Source: Ypsolopha sequella
Lineage: Eukaryota > Arthropoda > Insecta > Lepidoptera > Ypsolophidae
Direction: 5' to 3'
NCBI GenBank assembly: GCA_934047225.1
Contig: OW204000.1
Location: 11,116,001 to 11,180,000, forward strand
Length of the DNA stretch: 64,000 nucleotides
Positions 47,170-58,103 of this stretch are shown one piece after another. The notes under the pieces were generated by a model. It was not told the origin of the DNA and searched no databases. It saw nothing but the letters and a program-made list of their open reading frames with translations. Made by a program: the position numbers and the translations under genes. How positions within the stretch are numbered: position 1 is the first letter of the stretch; each line of letters opens with the position of its first letter.

Positions 47170-49915
47170 TTTAATCTAACCGAATTACACCAAGACATAA
47201 AGAAAACCAATGAAGATTCCTGATATAAGATTATTGTATTTTGAAAAACTTTAACAATATCTTAGCTTTTTAATGGGTCTTCGTCATTTTTCTCTGCGTA
47301 TTTCGTGACCTTCCCATTCTTCTCTAGTCATTCGTAAAGATCATTGTAGAGAATCGTACTAATTCCAAAGTGTTGCAATAAAAAATCGGTCCAGATTCCA
47401 AATCGAAAATAAGACGTTCTTTGGTCGCCTGCCAAGTTCATTATGAGTGTTCATGAAATTTCACATTTGAATTATTTTACTGCCTGACTTATGGCCGTTA
47501 CTTAAATATTTGGTAAACAGCAAAAATATGGCGATGATCGATCAAATTTAATGTTCTCCGCTGAAATTGCTGATATTACTTTTGTTTCGAAATAACTTCC
47601 ACGATCTATTGTTTTTTTAGAGTTTTTTAGTTCACCACGTCATAGTAACAGCTATGGACGATGAAATAACAAAATTTTGCTACGGTATGTTTCTTATTAT
47701 TCCTATTTAATAATAAAAAACTGATTTGTTAAAATAATCACATAGGTACTTTTAATCAAAAGCTGGCCTTATAAATTAATCGCATCAATAAATAAACGGA
47801 AAAAAATACATGTTACCTTAAAGTATTTATATAATTTTATTCATAGTAATTGTTAATTTTAACATCTAGATGTTATTATACATGCCGTGACAATATTAAC
47901 TCGACTAAACTTTATAATGCCTGCACTGCAGGTCGTACCGATCTCTCGACTCAATAAACGCATCTGACATTACATAACTTCTAAAATTGCAAACTGCAAG
48001 CCAACAATAGATTCACAATATGAATCATCTTCCTGATCCGCAGTCCGAGTGGAGATTATCGATGTAGAACGCGAGCACTCGGAATATGCATTAAAACCGC
48101 ACGTGAATCTAATTTACGCTTGCATATAATCCCCGACGCCTCAGCCAACTTTAACAAAGTAGTAGTTGGTGCATCAAACGGTTTAATATTCCTGGCTAAT
48201 AAGTTGTACACATTAAAATATCTCCCCAGACGTCCGTAGCAAAACGGACGTTGAAAACCAATGCAAGCGATAACTAGAGTCTGCAACCCGCCTTATTAAT
48301 AGTGTGCCATATGTCAGATCGAAATTCCGAATTTGAAATTTGAACACCGTTCTAATTGGTTAGTTTTTTTTCTTTTTAAGTGCGTTTAGCACACCGGCCA
48401 GTACTCATAGATTGTTAAAATCGAAACAAACACATTGGCTTTTTGTTTATGCGTCCTCATTAGATCATCCATTGATCTATTGGGTTTGTACAGTCGGCAA
48501 AAAAGTCACCGAATTCTTCTGGATTTTATGCTGCAATGTATAAAAGCGAAAATGAATAGAAGGTTTATTCCCGATGATACAATCGAGAAGTAACACGATG
48601 TATCTGGAACTGATTAACGGGTGCATGTATTGGTTAATACGAAGACATGAATAGATTTCTGTGTTGTTGCGCATTAAGTATACTTTAGATTTTATTATTT
48701 AATGATTCATCATGGAGATTTAGAAATAGTCGGGAATGCGTTCTGTTAACGTCGAAAGGCCAGTAATAATAGAATATTGGCGCATCTGCCACACTTATGT
48801 TTTAATGTTATTATCGTTGTATGATATTTCGTTTCTATGATATTTTCAGAATGTTTTAATTGCGATTCGAGTGCTATTTTTACGAGTTCGTGTACATTTT
48901 CATGGTTCGTTTTGTTATTATATCTTTGATGACAGAATTAAGATTGTGTTAATATAATAAAATTATATCTTGTATCATGCTTTCAGAACCAGGTGAATTA
49001 TATTAAAATTAAATATGGCGAATAAATTTTTAGAATGAGAACAATTTGAAATTTGACACTGGGTTTTTATTTTCGATCACTAAAATTTTTTAGTAAAAAT
49101 GTCAAGGCTAGATAAAATAGATAAACACTATTATTGGAGTTTGGATAAATATATGAATTATTCTGATGAACAACTATTTCAATTAAAGTGAAAATTGTCA
49201 ACTGAACTGTCACTTTAAGCTAAAATGATTCTTAAAAGTTATAAAGTTTGGTTTTGAAATCTAAATACAACGTCTACCAAAATTTGCTTGTTCAAATCCA
49301 TGTTTGTAGCACAATTATCCATTAAGATATTTTTGGTAGACATTTTTCTAGTAATTATAACAACGATGTTGCACTTCACAACGTGTAGTACAATGGACCC
49401 GTAATGCCATCACGAAACTGCCTAAATCTGATATTACCGTGACTAAAAACCAATATATTTTAACTCTCCCTCCCCCGCCCCAAAGCTACAAAACAAAGAC
49501 TGTAGGGGATATTCAGAACAGAATAGCAGGTCACAAGGTTTTGGGTGGTAGCCAAAGCATAGCCTAAAGAAATGCCATTAATGTCGATCATTAAATATGA
49601 ATTATAAATACGAAACAAGCCAAAAGAAAAGCAATCAGTGCAGTCTAATAATATAGGTAGGTAACTTGGTGGCTCCGCGAAAGATAAAAGGATGACCATG
49701 AAAAGAGGTTGTATAAATATTTTCATTTTTTTTATATTTGAAATGAATGAGTGCAGAATATATTGTATTCTAAGAAACTTAAATAACATAAATAATACTA
49801 AATTATAAATAATAATTGAAATAAACACTGACTTCAAAGAAAATAAAATAAAAATATTTTTATATTTTATAAAATGACGAAGATAGCTTTAAACACTTAT
49901 ACATAATTATAAACA
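47170..49915. other. Unassigned, partly unique-looking stretch
   Basis: 48000-48310 is GC-richer than the rest and without repeat partners. The frames there (76 codons on the minus strand) and at 49460-49837 (125 codons, low complexity) are not recognisable proteins. Confidence 0.35.
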
Positions 49916-49920
49916 TGTTT

Positions 49921-50172
49921 CAAGACAAGCGCGATAACAATTGCGCCACCGAGGTTCCTACCCAGACCGGTGAATTCTTCCATCATACTTGTCCACATAA
50001 CGCCCTCGTGAGCGTTCTATATGTGCAGTACAAGCTAGTATATCAGGCAGAAGCAAAAATAACAGTGGACAAGTATGATCGAAGAATTCACCGGTCTGGG
50101 TAGGAACCTCGGTGGCGCAATTGGTAGCGCGCTTGTCTTGATAACAAGAGGTCGCAGGTTCGAATCATGAAT
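49921..50172. repeat. tRNA-like sequence with its 5' half mirrored in a 76-bp hairpin
   Basis: Arms 49921-49996 and 50065-50140 are complementary except for a few bases. The right arm enters a tRNA-like sequence, 'cctcggtggcgcaattggta' then 'gcgcgcttgtcttgataaca' and 'gaggtcgcaggttcgaatc', to about 50168. Its anticodon stem CTTGT/ACAAG encloses CTTGATA (anticodon position TGA). No acceptor pairing is seen, so it is a SINE head, not a tRNA gene. The trailing 'gaattttttca' links it to 23731-23830. Confidence 0.65.
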
Positions 50173-50460
50173 TTTTTCAAATTCTTGTCTTTGGGTTTGT
50201 TTCTGATTGATCTTTTCTAGTTTGTAATGCACTCTAATAATATTTAGAATATTCATAGCGATGGATTTCGCAAAATAAACATAAACTTATGTTTCATATG
50301 TGCAATTTGCTAATGTATAAAATAGTTACAAAATTTGTCACGACATGATTCATCGAGGGGGTGTCAGCGGTGTTCTGAGTGTGAACTGTGAAATGTAAGT
50401 CACTGTCCACACTCGGTACACCCACGTTTCACCAACGATTATACGTTTGAACGTGATGGA

Positions 50461-50665
50461 TGGAGAGCCCTATCGTCGTTCTTCGGGCATAACTACACGC
50501 TTTTTAGGGCAAGCAGGTTTCTTTTACCGTTCAGCAGTTCAGTAAGAACAAAACTATGCACATAAATTCCGAAAAACTCATTGGTGCATGCCCGACTGGG
50601 AATCGAACCCAAAATCTCAAGATTTAGAGGCCAGCGTTCTACCCCTGAGCTACCGTCGCTATGAA
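50461..50665 (-). repeat. tRNA-derived SINE, most complete copy
   Basis: The minus strand starts 'gcgacggtagctcaggggta' then 'gaacgctggcctctaaatc', has a good T arm TTGGG/TTCGATT/CCCAG, then 'aatgagtttttcggaattta', 'gctgaacggtaaaagaaacc' and 'ctaaaaagcgtgtagttatg'. D and T arms are clear; the anticodon stem is poor. Confidence 0.65.
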
Positions 50666-51093
50666 CATGTTATTTGAAAATTTTATATTAAAACGACAAA
50701 TTTTATTTTAGTTTTTCTCTTGAACAACTATTTGTCGAGGAGACCAGGTCCAGGGAAATGATTAAATTTTCGCGCGGATACGTACAACTTACTCGGAAAT
50801 AGAAAGCAAATCAATTTTGACAAATTATTTAAGAAATGTCACAGATAAAAGGCGTTTTTGGTCCTGTCTTTGGGGGTTTCGTCATTTATGTGTTGTATCT
50901 GTAACATTTTCGAGGGGGTGAAGTTCCTGTCCCTCCCCTGGGTAAGTCCGTAATGAGATCATCAACAAACCTTTTATGGCAACTAACGCCAAGTTGAGCA
51001 CTTTATTTTGTGTTGGAAACGCCATATTTGTGGCGAAACCGGTAGTATAAAGTTAGTATAAAGTATTTGTAAGCTAACTAGTACAAGTGATAT

Positions 51094-51433
51094 AAGGTGA
51101 AATCTAATTAACCGCCCGAATTCATACTGGAGACTTGTTAAGTAATCAGGAACAAGGTTCAATGTTTTTTTTTTTACAAAACAATAAAAAATAATCAAAT
51201 ACAATTCTTAGAACAGGTCCTCTAAGAAGGCCGTTTTGCATGAATCACATAATGATTCTGTTCTAATGTCGTCTTTTTTGCATACGTGGAAAATCTCTGA
51301 CTTTATCCTACTTTCAAATAATTTTATAATTCATCCAAGTCGACCTTATTAGATCCCCAGGTCATTAAACATTGTTCCTGATCACTAACAGAGTCTCCAG
51401 TATGAATTTGGGCGGTTGATTAAATTTCACCTT
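51094..51433. mobile_element. Foldback element split by a MITE
   Basis: The left arm 51094-51164 and right arm 51363-51433 are about 71-bp complements with scattered mismatches ('aaggtgaaatctaattaacc' against 'aaggtgaaatttaatcaacc'). A poly-T stretch and the MITE at 51216-51365 sit at the centre. Confidence 0.8.
51216..51365. mobile_element. Solo copy of the 6673-7526 array unit
   Basis: Starts AGGTCCTCTAAGAAGGCCG and ends GTCGACCTTATTAGATCCCC. The interior follows array unit 1 ('ttttgcatgaatcacat', 'gattctgttc', 'tcctactttcaaataatttt'). Confidence 0.8.
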
Positions 51434-51777
51434 GTGTTTTTTACCTGAAATAAATTCCACCAAGTGGCAACAATCAACGTACTATCATTTTTTGAAAATG
51501 CTTGTACACAACAATAAAATTTCAAATAAAAAAATCCATCAATATGAATTTTTATTATGCTCCCGTGTACCTACACTTATTAAATCTATAATAAACAAGC
51601 GTAATATTTAATAAGTTTTCTTCCTATTGCATCTCTTTAGTGTATCTAGAGCTTTTTTTTTTAATTCCACATTTAGAATTTAAGAATGAAGTAGAGCGTT
51701 GTGATTGGTTCATTCATCGCTTAGTTTTTGCTGTGACCGTCAAAAACTGGGGGAAAGTCGTAATTAATAAAAAAAAA

Positions 51778-52066
51778 CACTGTTTATAACAAGGTTTTCT
51801 TCTGATTAATCCAAATAAATGTGTAGGTAACATTAGCATTTATCTATAAAACTTAACCTTTAACTATTTTAGTCGGTAAAGGATCCGCTCGCGCAAGCCG
51901 ACAATCAAACATGCACACCGTCCCACTCCCACCAAAACGCATATTTTGTAATTATTATTTAAAATTATTAAAAAAAAGAAACACTGTTTATAACAAGGTT
52001 TTCTTGTGATTAATCCAAAAAAATGTGTAGGTAACATTAGCATTTATCTATAAAACTTAACCTTTT
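51778..52066 (+). repeat. Two 85-bp direct repeats flanking a mobile-looking module
   Basis: 51778-51862 and 51982-52066 differ by about two bases ('cactgtttataacaaggttt' to 'ctataaaacttaacctttta'). Between them, 51863-51948 ('actattttagtcggtaaagg', 'atccgctcgcgcaagccgac') recurs at 59716-59801 with about two differences. Confidence 0.75.
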
Positions 52067-52400
52067 ATCATAATAACCCAATAAACATAATCACTTTTTC
52101 GTCACGTGACCCGCGACGAATTCCTTCATTCTGATTACATTCATAAACATCAAGAGGGCAGTAATGTCCCAAGTATTCATATTCATAAGTGCCTAGCGTT
52201 TCTGTGACTCATTAGGGGGGTCTAAATTACCCAAAGTGTGACGGAATCTGATAATGTTCGGGTCTGCGGTGCCCGATTAGTGTAAGTTAATGGAAGAAGG
52301 AACGGTGGGTGTACCCGTTACAGGTTAATGAAGAAAAATGTGTCTTTAAATTACTCATGAAAGTGGGGGTACTGTACCCGTTACAGGTTAATGAAGAAAA

Positions 52401-52997
52401 CCGGCCAAGTGCGAGTCGGACTCGTGCACGAAGGGTTCCTTACCATTATCTATAATAATACAGATCGCGCGAAACTTCTAGTACGCTCGGAAGTTGCTCT
52501 TCCCAAGAACGGCCCATACATTTTGTTCCTGCTGATGCGAATCGCCCCGTGTTTAGAGGGGACTAAAAGTTTGGCGCAGTCTGTACTCGTTAACTTGTAA
52601 AGCCTACTTAGCTGTGATAGTTTTCCTTTTAATTTCGTTATGTATACTACTTTCGTGATTTTTTTCACGTCTCCAAATGCAACCGTTTCGCTGGCAGGGG
52701 GGGACACTTGACTCTAATAAAAATTAACACTTTTAAGCTGAAATATTAAGCAAATGGAACCCTGGATCGAAAAATAGTCTTGTCACGCCCCCAATATTTT
52801 TAAATTACCTATCCAACGACACCCCACCCTAGGGGATAGACAAGAAAAAAAAATCATCCCCACTTTACGTGTAGGAGAGGTACCCTAAAAAAAATATTTT
52901 TCAAAATTTTACTGTACTACTTTATTGGCGTGATAAATATGTATACCCATGCCAAATTACAGCTTTCTAGTACTAATAGTCTCTAAGCTAAGCCGCG

Positions 52998-53028
<31 letters not shown>

Positions 53029-53077
53029 GGACATGGCGAAACTATAAGGATTCCTTGTTGTTGACTACGGAATCCTA
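52401..53077 (+). repeat. 'agggttccg' repeat, longest copy
   Basis: Begins 'ccggccaagtgcgagtcgga' and ends 'tgactacggaatcctaaaa', with (GACA)n at 52996-53028. Precisely bounded because the uninterrupted target lies next to it (52318-52369). Small frames inside are not conserved proteins. Confidence 0.75.
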
Positions 53078-53326
53078 AAAAATGTGTCTTTAAATTACTT
53101 ATGAAAGTGCATTATTATTATTGTACGCAATTGTTGAACGTTCGTTGTAATTAAGATTTAAAAATCTTTTTTTGTGATATGGGAATATGACAGATGGTAA
53201 ACGAGGGCCGGGTAAAGTTGGTTTTGATTGGGTATTGACTATGTTGCAAAATCATGTTGCTCTCCAGTTATTTTATTTATAGAATACCAATTACCCCCGA
53301 TTTCACATATGAGTATTTCAAGTTAA

Positions 53327-53746
53327 GGTGATATATCGTCCGTGCAAAGGTCCCCGTTACTCCAGGCGGAAAGATCTGCAGTGCGAGAGGGATGGAATCG
53401 GGGAAAATTTACAAAATGTCGGTTTTAAATTAATAAAAATTTACTAAAATAGCTATGAAAATTTCCATTTCCAGTAATTTAGATATTGTTAAAAGTTAAA
53501 ACCCATCTCAATAAATATTTTTGAAGTGTGTATACTACCCCAATTTGTCAGAATATCAAAAAAAGTGTAAATTTAGACCTCATTTCAATAATTATTTTTA
53601 TTTATGTGAAATTCCTCCAATCGCGTTCCTGATAGACCAAGATCTAGAAAAAGGTCCCAAAATTGTTACACAAATTTATATAACTTGGGACTACTTTTGA
53701 ACAGAAGTGATAAATAACTTCAAAAAGTGTCGATATTGAGCGATAC
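53327..53746 (+). mobile_element. TTAA MITE, subfamily A, decayed
   Basis: TTAA at 53323-53326 and 53747-53750. 'ccccgttactcca', 'gtgcgagagggatgga' and 'aaaacccatct' align with 35561-35976, with many substitutions. Confidence 0.7.
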
Positions 53747-53997
53747 TTAATTTGTAAGTTGGATCCGAGCCACAATCTTGCCCGCAATCTTTTATTTCAC
53801 AATTTTCTTAGTAATAATGAGAATTGAGAAGGTTAAGTATGTTTATGTGGCGCTGTGATTGTTTCATTCGTCGCTGAATTATAACTCAACGAAACTTTCT
53901 CAAATCAGAAACTGGCTGTAAGAAGCCACAAAACTAACATCCTTACCCCACACGCCACACATGCTCTACGTCATTCATTAGCAAAGAAAACAAACAT

Positions 53998-54683
53998 TGT
54001 GTGGTAACAGACGCTCGTTGCTACCAGAAATTGTAGCATATAAAAAGCGGTAATACTGACTAGTGACGGGCATCAGCGTCACTAGTGCGAGGATTCCATA
54101 ACCACGCTCAGACACCACTAATTGTATGCTACAGGGCGATACTTGCAGCTGGAACAGGGGCCCATAGCTGTCCCACATTTATAGTATACAAGTATCTTAT
54201 ATTCTAATATTTAATATAAAATGTCCTACCAGACAGTTGTATGATGACCTCATCAAGTAGTCCTCGCACGAAGACCCTTCGCTGCGGAGACCAAGGCGTG
54301 TCGGTGCCGTGACACGTAGATCACCTTCCACGATGAATCTAAACACAAACCTCCTACCCCAGGATGCATCCGAACCAGAAATAGTAATTAACAAGTCCAC
54401 TTGTCGGAAGCCGCGTGGACACAGGTTATGTCACACACACATAGGAAATTCACCAAAAAGTGGCCTTCACGCCAAAATAACATTATATCTTGAATAACTA
54501 ATGTTCTTTACGGTGTCCGCACCGATTTCCCCACTATTAAGCCCTTAATAACACATATTAAAATCGTCCGCGATCTATACCAAGAAAATTCCACGTCCCT
54601 CGTTTTTGACAGCTCCAAGTCCATAGACAAAATATATAGACCATTGATGGATGCGTTCCGAAATATACATTTTATTCTGAACA
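53998..54683 (-). repeat. 3' LTR of the minus-strand BEL/Pao element
   Basis: Identical by eye to 58726-59411. On the minus strand it starts TGTTCAGAATAAAATG and ends ACCACACA. The block 54059-54111 resembles the dispersed repeat at 3548-3600. Confidence 0.92.
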
Positions 54684-54698
54684 GTCCCCCGCTCTGGG
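54684..54698 (-). other. Polypurine tract
   Basis: The minus strand reads CCCAGAGCGGGGGAC immediately before the 3' LTR. This is the expected position of the plus-strand primer. Confidence 0.7.
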
Positions 54699-54899
54699 CT
54701 GAGCAATCAGTCCACTAGCTCATACAACCGGGAGACGGGAGAGAGTTGTCATGGCTCGTCACAAAATCGAACCTTCGACCAACACCTCTGCGACGCGTGG
54801 AGTTCCGTCTCCGCCAAAACAACTTTAATATACGACCCCGGCGCCAAACAAGGATAGCAAGTTCATATCCTTCCAAAGAATTAAATTTCCTTCCCTAGG

Positions 54900-55525
54900 A
54901 TGCTCAGTCCTGTCTGACCACAGAGAGGACGAGAGTTGAGGACCGCTTCCACTTAACAATATACAGTGGCAAGCTCCTCAAAAATTAGGACAGTTTCCCC
55001 AATAACGCAGCGGAGGTGGGTCTTCGCCGACTTGACGGCAGCTTCAAAAAAATTCCCTCCCCAGTGAGGGCAATTTGGGGGACTGTACCGCCAAGTTACC
55101 CCTTTCCGGGCGAAGATTTAACTTAAACTAGCATAGTTATTTACAAAACAAAAAATTATCAATATCTTTTAGATAGTTAGCAGTACCTTTGTAGTTTGTG
55201 CCATTGTCGGAGCGAATAAGTGAAGGTAAACCCTTACGCGACACGAAACGATCCAACGCGGCGACGAAGGCCTCCGTAGTCAAAGCTGATACCACTGCCA
55301 AGTGAACGGCCTTGGTGGCCAAGCACACAAATACACAAGGTACGCTTTCACAACCCGAGCGTTGCGATTGCTGAAAACCCCCGTGCGCGTTACGTATGTG
55401 TCAATCCGACACCAACAAATTTACCAAAGGTCCGTCTTGGGTAGAAGCAAAGGATGAAGACTTCCGTATGGCAGGTCAGCTCTCCAAAATCAGCCTCCAA
55501 AACGCAGAAGTCCTTCATAATCCGT
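54900..55525 (-). pseudogene. BEL/Pao integrase remnant
   Basis: Three pieces in shifting frames, in family order. (1) 55520-55430: 'GLLRFGG..WRADLPYGS.H' and 'LLLPKTD', the region before the core. (2) 55328-55137, 63 codons: 'HLAVVSALTTEAFVAALDRF' and SDNGTNYKG, containing the second core Asp. (3) About 55045-54960: EAAVK, with the Glu expected of the DDE triad, then 'NSRPL'-region remnants. Stops and indels separate them, so no active integrase can be made. The core would act in chromosomal insertion of the cDNA. Confidence 0.75.
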
Positions 55526-55864
55526 GAAAGGATTCAAACGAGCAACCGCTCACTTCAGCCTGGCGTGATCCTCGCGCAGAACTCGAAGTCTAAACTTGAT
55601 GAGGTCCGCCTGAAGTACACGTACCGTGTACCAATGCGCTCCAACGCTCCTCTGCACTCACGGCTGGGGACAAAATATATGAATTTCATTGACTGGTTGG
55701 TATTTCAACATAATACCACCATCATATTGGGATCCTCCAAATCTGCAAACAGTATATGTTCATTTGAAAGCCATTTCCTAAGTTCGAACATAATAATCCA
55801 AGTATCGAATCAAATATCGAATATCCAAAATTGTGGATACCTCCACCAATGAAGAAGAACCCAG

Positions 55865-56233
55865 AGTCTTTTAAAACCAAATAGGATCCATCCTAACAAA
55901 TCTGCGCCCAGGAAAACATCGACTGGGGCCGGATGACAAAACGTGGGTCTGCCAGATGCAGACCTGACGTGCATGAGATTATGAACGGAGGAAGGTCCAA
56001 AGAAGGCTGCCAGCCGACAATATTGTCTATAACCATGGCTGCAGCCGCTGATTCAACTCCAGTCCACCAATACCTAGGAGCGGCACCGACGAAACCTCCA
56101 GGTTCAAAACCAATCGGTGTGCCACTTGACTTTCCAAGTCGAGGAGGGCCCTTACCCTAACTCAATCCCCCCTGGGGCCCTAGACGCGAGCCATCGCGGT
56201 AGGCAACAGAACCGTCCGCGGTTCCGTACTCAT
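55865..56233 (-). pseudogene. BEL/Pao aspartic-protease region, broken
   Basis: Starting at the ATG at 56233 the minus strand reads 'TVLLPTAMARV', a stop, then after another stop 'VRVRALLDLESQVAHRLVL' and 'SSVPLLGIGGLELNQ', and in another frame 'PVDVFLGADLLGWILFGF' (55932-55880). The Asp of ALLD is where the family's catalytic D-[ST]-G/GS lies, but Gly is replaced (LESQ). The stops are shared with the second element. Confidence 0.65.
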
Positions 56234-56249
56234 GGCTTGAACAAGCTAG

Positions 56250-58103
56250 TTACAGGCTACCCCACCTGTGGAGTGCAGGACCAGTCCACTGGCAATAATA
56301 CGGCTGGTGTGTGCACATCCCCACCATGGGGGGAGCGTAGCCTCCAACTCTCCCTGAGTACGGCGGGTGGTACTCTAACCGCGGGTACTCGCGGTACGGC
56401 GGTGAGTAACCACGTGACTCCGTCTTAACACGGTGCTCTATGCCAGCTGGCACCAAAACTGGCGCGGGGAGGGGGGGCCTAGCCCTTGCCAACTCCAATT
56501 GGCCCCCGCCCGTAGGGGCCCAATTCACTACATGGCCATATGTGTGATAGCCCGTAGGCAAGCCCCCTACGGGTCCACGCGCAAATACATAACTCACCTC
56601 CCGGTGAGGGGGCGCGCCTCGCGCCGCAGTCCTCCGTTCCGACGGAGGGGAGCTCTGCCCGACAACATGCCTTCCCTGGACCGAGGGGGGGGAAGTTCTC
56701 CCTGACGCACCCCCGTTGTCCAAGGGGGGGGGAGTTCTCCCTGAAGCACCCCCGCCCGTAGGGCTCCGTCGCTGCGGGACCGGTGAAGCCGCTTCAGATC
56801 TGTTGGCACACAACAATAAATGGTGAGGCCCCTCACAAACACTGCAACGTCGTGGCTCGGGACAATTACGTTCAAAATGATTGCCCAAGCAACCGAAACA
56901 CAGGCCCTTACGCTTCACTATGCGTCGCCGCTCGGTGACGTGCAGGTTTCGCCACTGCTGACATCTCAGCAGGTCATGCCCCGTATGGCCACATTGTAAA
57001 CAGGTCAATGACCTCTCGATCACGGCGACCCCCGCCAAACGTGTCATATCGCGTCCCCGCGACTGCTGCGGTTGTCTGGGCTCCCCACATTCAGATGAGC
57101 CAGCAGACGAAAATGATTGCGCCCCAGATGGCGCCAAGTCCGGCTGTGATGTTTCTGCTACCCTAGCTTCATATTCAAGAAACGTTAATAAGTCCGTAAA
57201 TTTTGGCACAGTGCTGCCATCTTTTCCTGCGGACACCCGCTCAAAACGTGACCTCACATCATTAGGCAACCTACCTAAAATAATGTGAACGAGTAAAAAC
57301 GACCACTCGTCCACCGGTAAACCTAATGTTCTAAGGGCATTACACGCCACAGTGACCGGGGTCAGCAACTGCAACCTTAGTTGGGCCCGGTCAGTTACCC
57401 TAGGTAACGTCAACAATTGAGACGCATGCGCATCAGCCAGTAAGCGCATGTTCTGATACCTATCATTTAATAAGCCCCACGCTATATCATAATGATCATC
57501 CTCTACCCTGAGGTGCTGGATGAGCGACCTTGCTTCGCCCTCCAATGTTGACATCAAATATGCCATCTTTTGCCCCTTTGATAAATCTACCCTAGAATTT
57601 ACTAATGAATTAAACATATTTTTAAAAGAAACCCATTCTTGAATTTTCCCATTAAATTTATTTAGTTCTAAACTAACCAAACTACCAGACACGCCATCTA
57701 CCGGTTGAGGCGTGACAACTACAGGACCTCCTGAATTTTGCCTCTTTACATCAGCAATAATATTCGACGTTATAACCAGCGTCTTACCAGTGGCGCCATC
57801 AATTGGTCTAGGTGTGCTAACAACCGGGCTGCCCGATTGTCGCTTTTTGATCATGGAGGCCGCCTCTGTTATATCATCATAAATCCCTTTTATCTGGGCT
57901 AAATCAGTAACATACCTATCCATAGGCCCGTCACTTTCCTGCAGTGCTGCCACAGCCGCCTCTGCATCAGCCAGCCGCTGATGCATCCGCTCGGCTCTCT
58001 CCAGGATTGCATTGTCGCGATCCGAACGAGAAAGCAATCCCTGGACGGTTGTAAACCAGCGGAGCTCTTTCGCCAACGCAGCCTTGTGAGACTTGGACAT
58101 CAT
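56250..58103 (-). CDS. Gag polyprotein of a BEL/Pao retrotransposon, intact
   Basis: 617 codons from ATG-ATG (MMSKSHKA) to TAA. Residues ~1-95 are helical and charged (coiled-coil-like). ~145-290 match the Gag region often annotated DUF1759 ('LNKFNGK..EWVSFKNMF', 'KMAYLMSTLEGEARSLIQHL', 'AWGLLNDRYQN', 'LLADAHASQLLTLPRV'). Three zinc knuckles follow: C368-x2-C-x4-H-x4-C, C402-x2-C-x3-H-x4-C and C420-x2-C-x3-H-x4-C, for nucleic-acid binding. After ~445 the tail is Pro/Gly-rich with a repeated 'GGASGRT.PP' module, partly in a G9 run (56724-56732). Gag would assemble cytoplasmic particles. The start is chosen because the second element has the same ATG-ATG context. Only intact large frame in the window. 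Confidence 0.93.
   Translation of the reverse strand: MMSKSHKAALAKELRWFTTVQGLLSRSDRDNAILERAERMHQRLADAEAAVAALQESDGPMDRYVTDLAQIKGIYDDITEAASMIKKRQSGSPVVSTPRPIDGATGKTLVITSNIIADVKRQNSGGPVVVTPQPVDGVSGSLVSLELNKFNGKIQEWVSFKNMFNSLVNSRVDLSKGQKMAYLMSTLEGEARSLIQHLRVEDDHYDIAWGLLNDRYQNMRLLADAHASQLLTLPRVTDRAQLRLQLLTPVTVACNALRTLGLPVDEWSFLLVHIILGRLPNDVRSRFERVSAGKDGSTVPKFTDLLTFLEYEARVAETSQPDLAPSGAQSFSSAGSSECGEPRQPQQSRGRDMTRLAGVAVIERSLTCLQCGHTGHDLLRCQQWRNLHVTERRRIVKRKGLCFGCLGNHFERNCPEPRRCSVCEGPHHLLLCANRSEAASPVPQRRSPTGGGASGRTPPPLDNGGASGRTSPPSVQGRHVVGQSSPPSERRTAARGAPPHREVSYVFARGPVGGLPTGYHTYGHVVNWAPTGGGQLELARARPPLPAPVLVPAGIEHRVKTESRGYSPPYREYPRLEYHPPYSGRVGGYAPPMVGMCTHQPYYCQWTGPALHRWGSL

Noticed and set aside
49460..49837. 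125-codon minus-strand frame with hydrophobic runs
   Set aside because: Low-complexity AT-driven Ile/Leu/Phe composition; no family pattern.
50101..50172. Functional tRNA gene
   Set aside because: Acceptor 3' strand is missing and the 5' half is part of a 76-bp hairpin.
54197..54497. 62- and 67-codon frames repeated identically at 58925-59225
   Set aside because: They lie inside the LTRs and repeat only because the LTRs are identical.
55454..55852. 132-codon plus-strand frame
   Set aside because: Antisense to integrase and degraded pol sequence of the BEL element; no protein character.
56117..56705. Plus-strand frames of 90-103 codons
   Set aside because: Antisense shadows of the gag gene, mirrored again at 63265-63853 in the other element.
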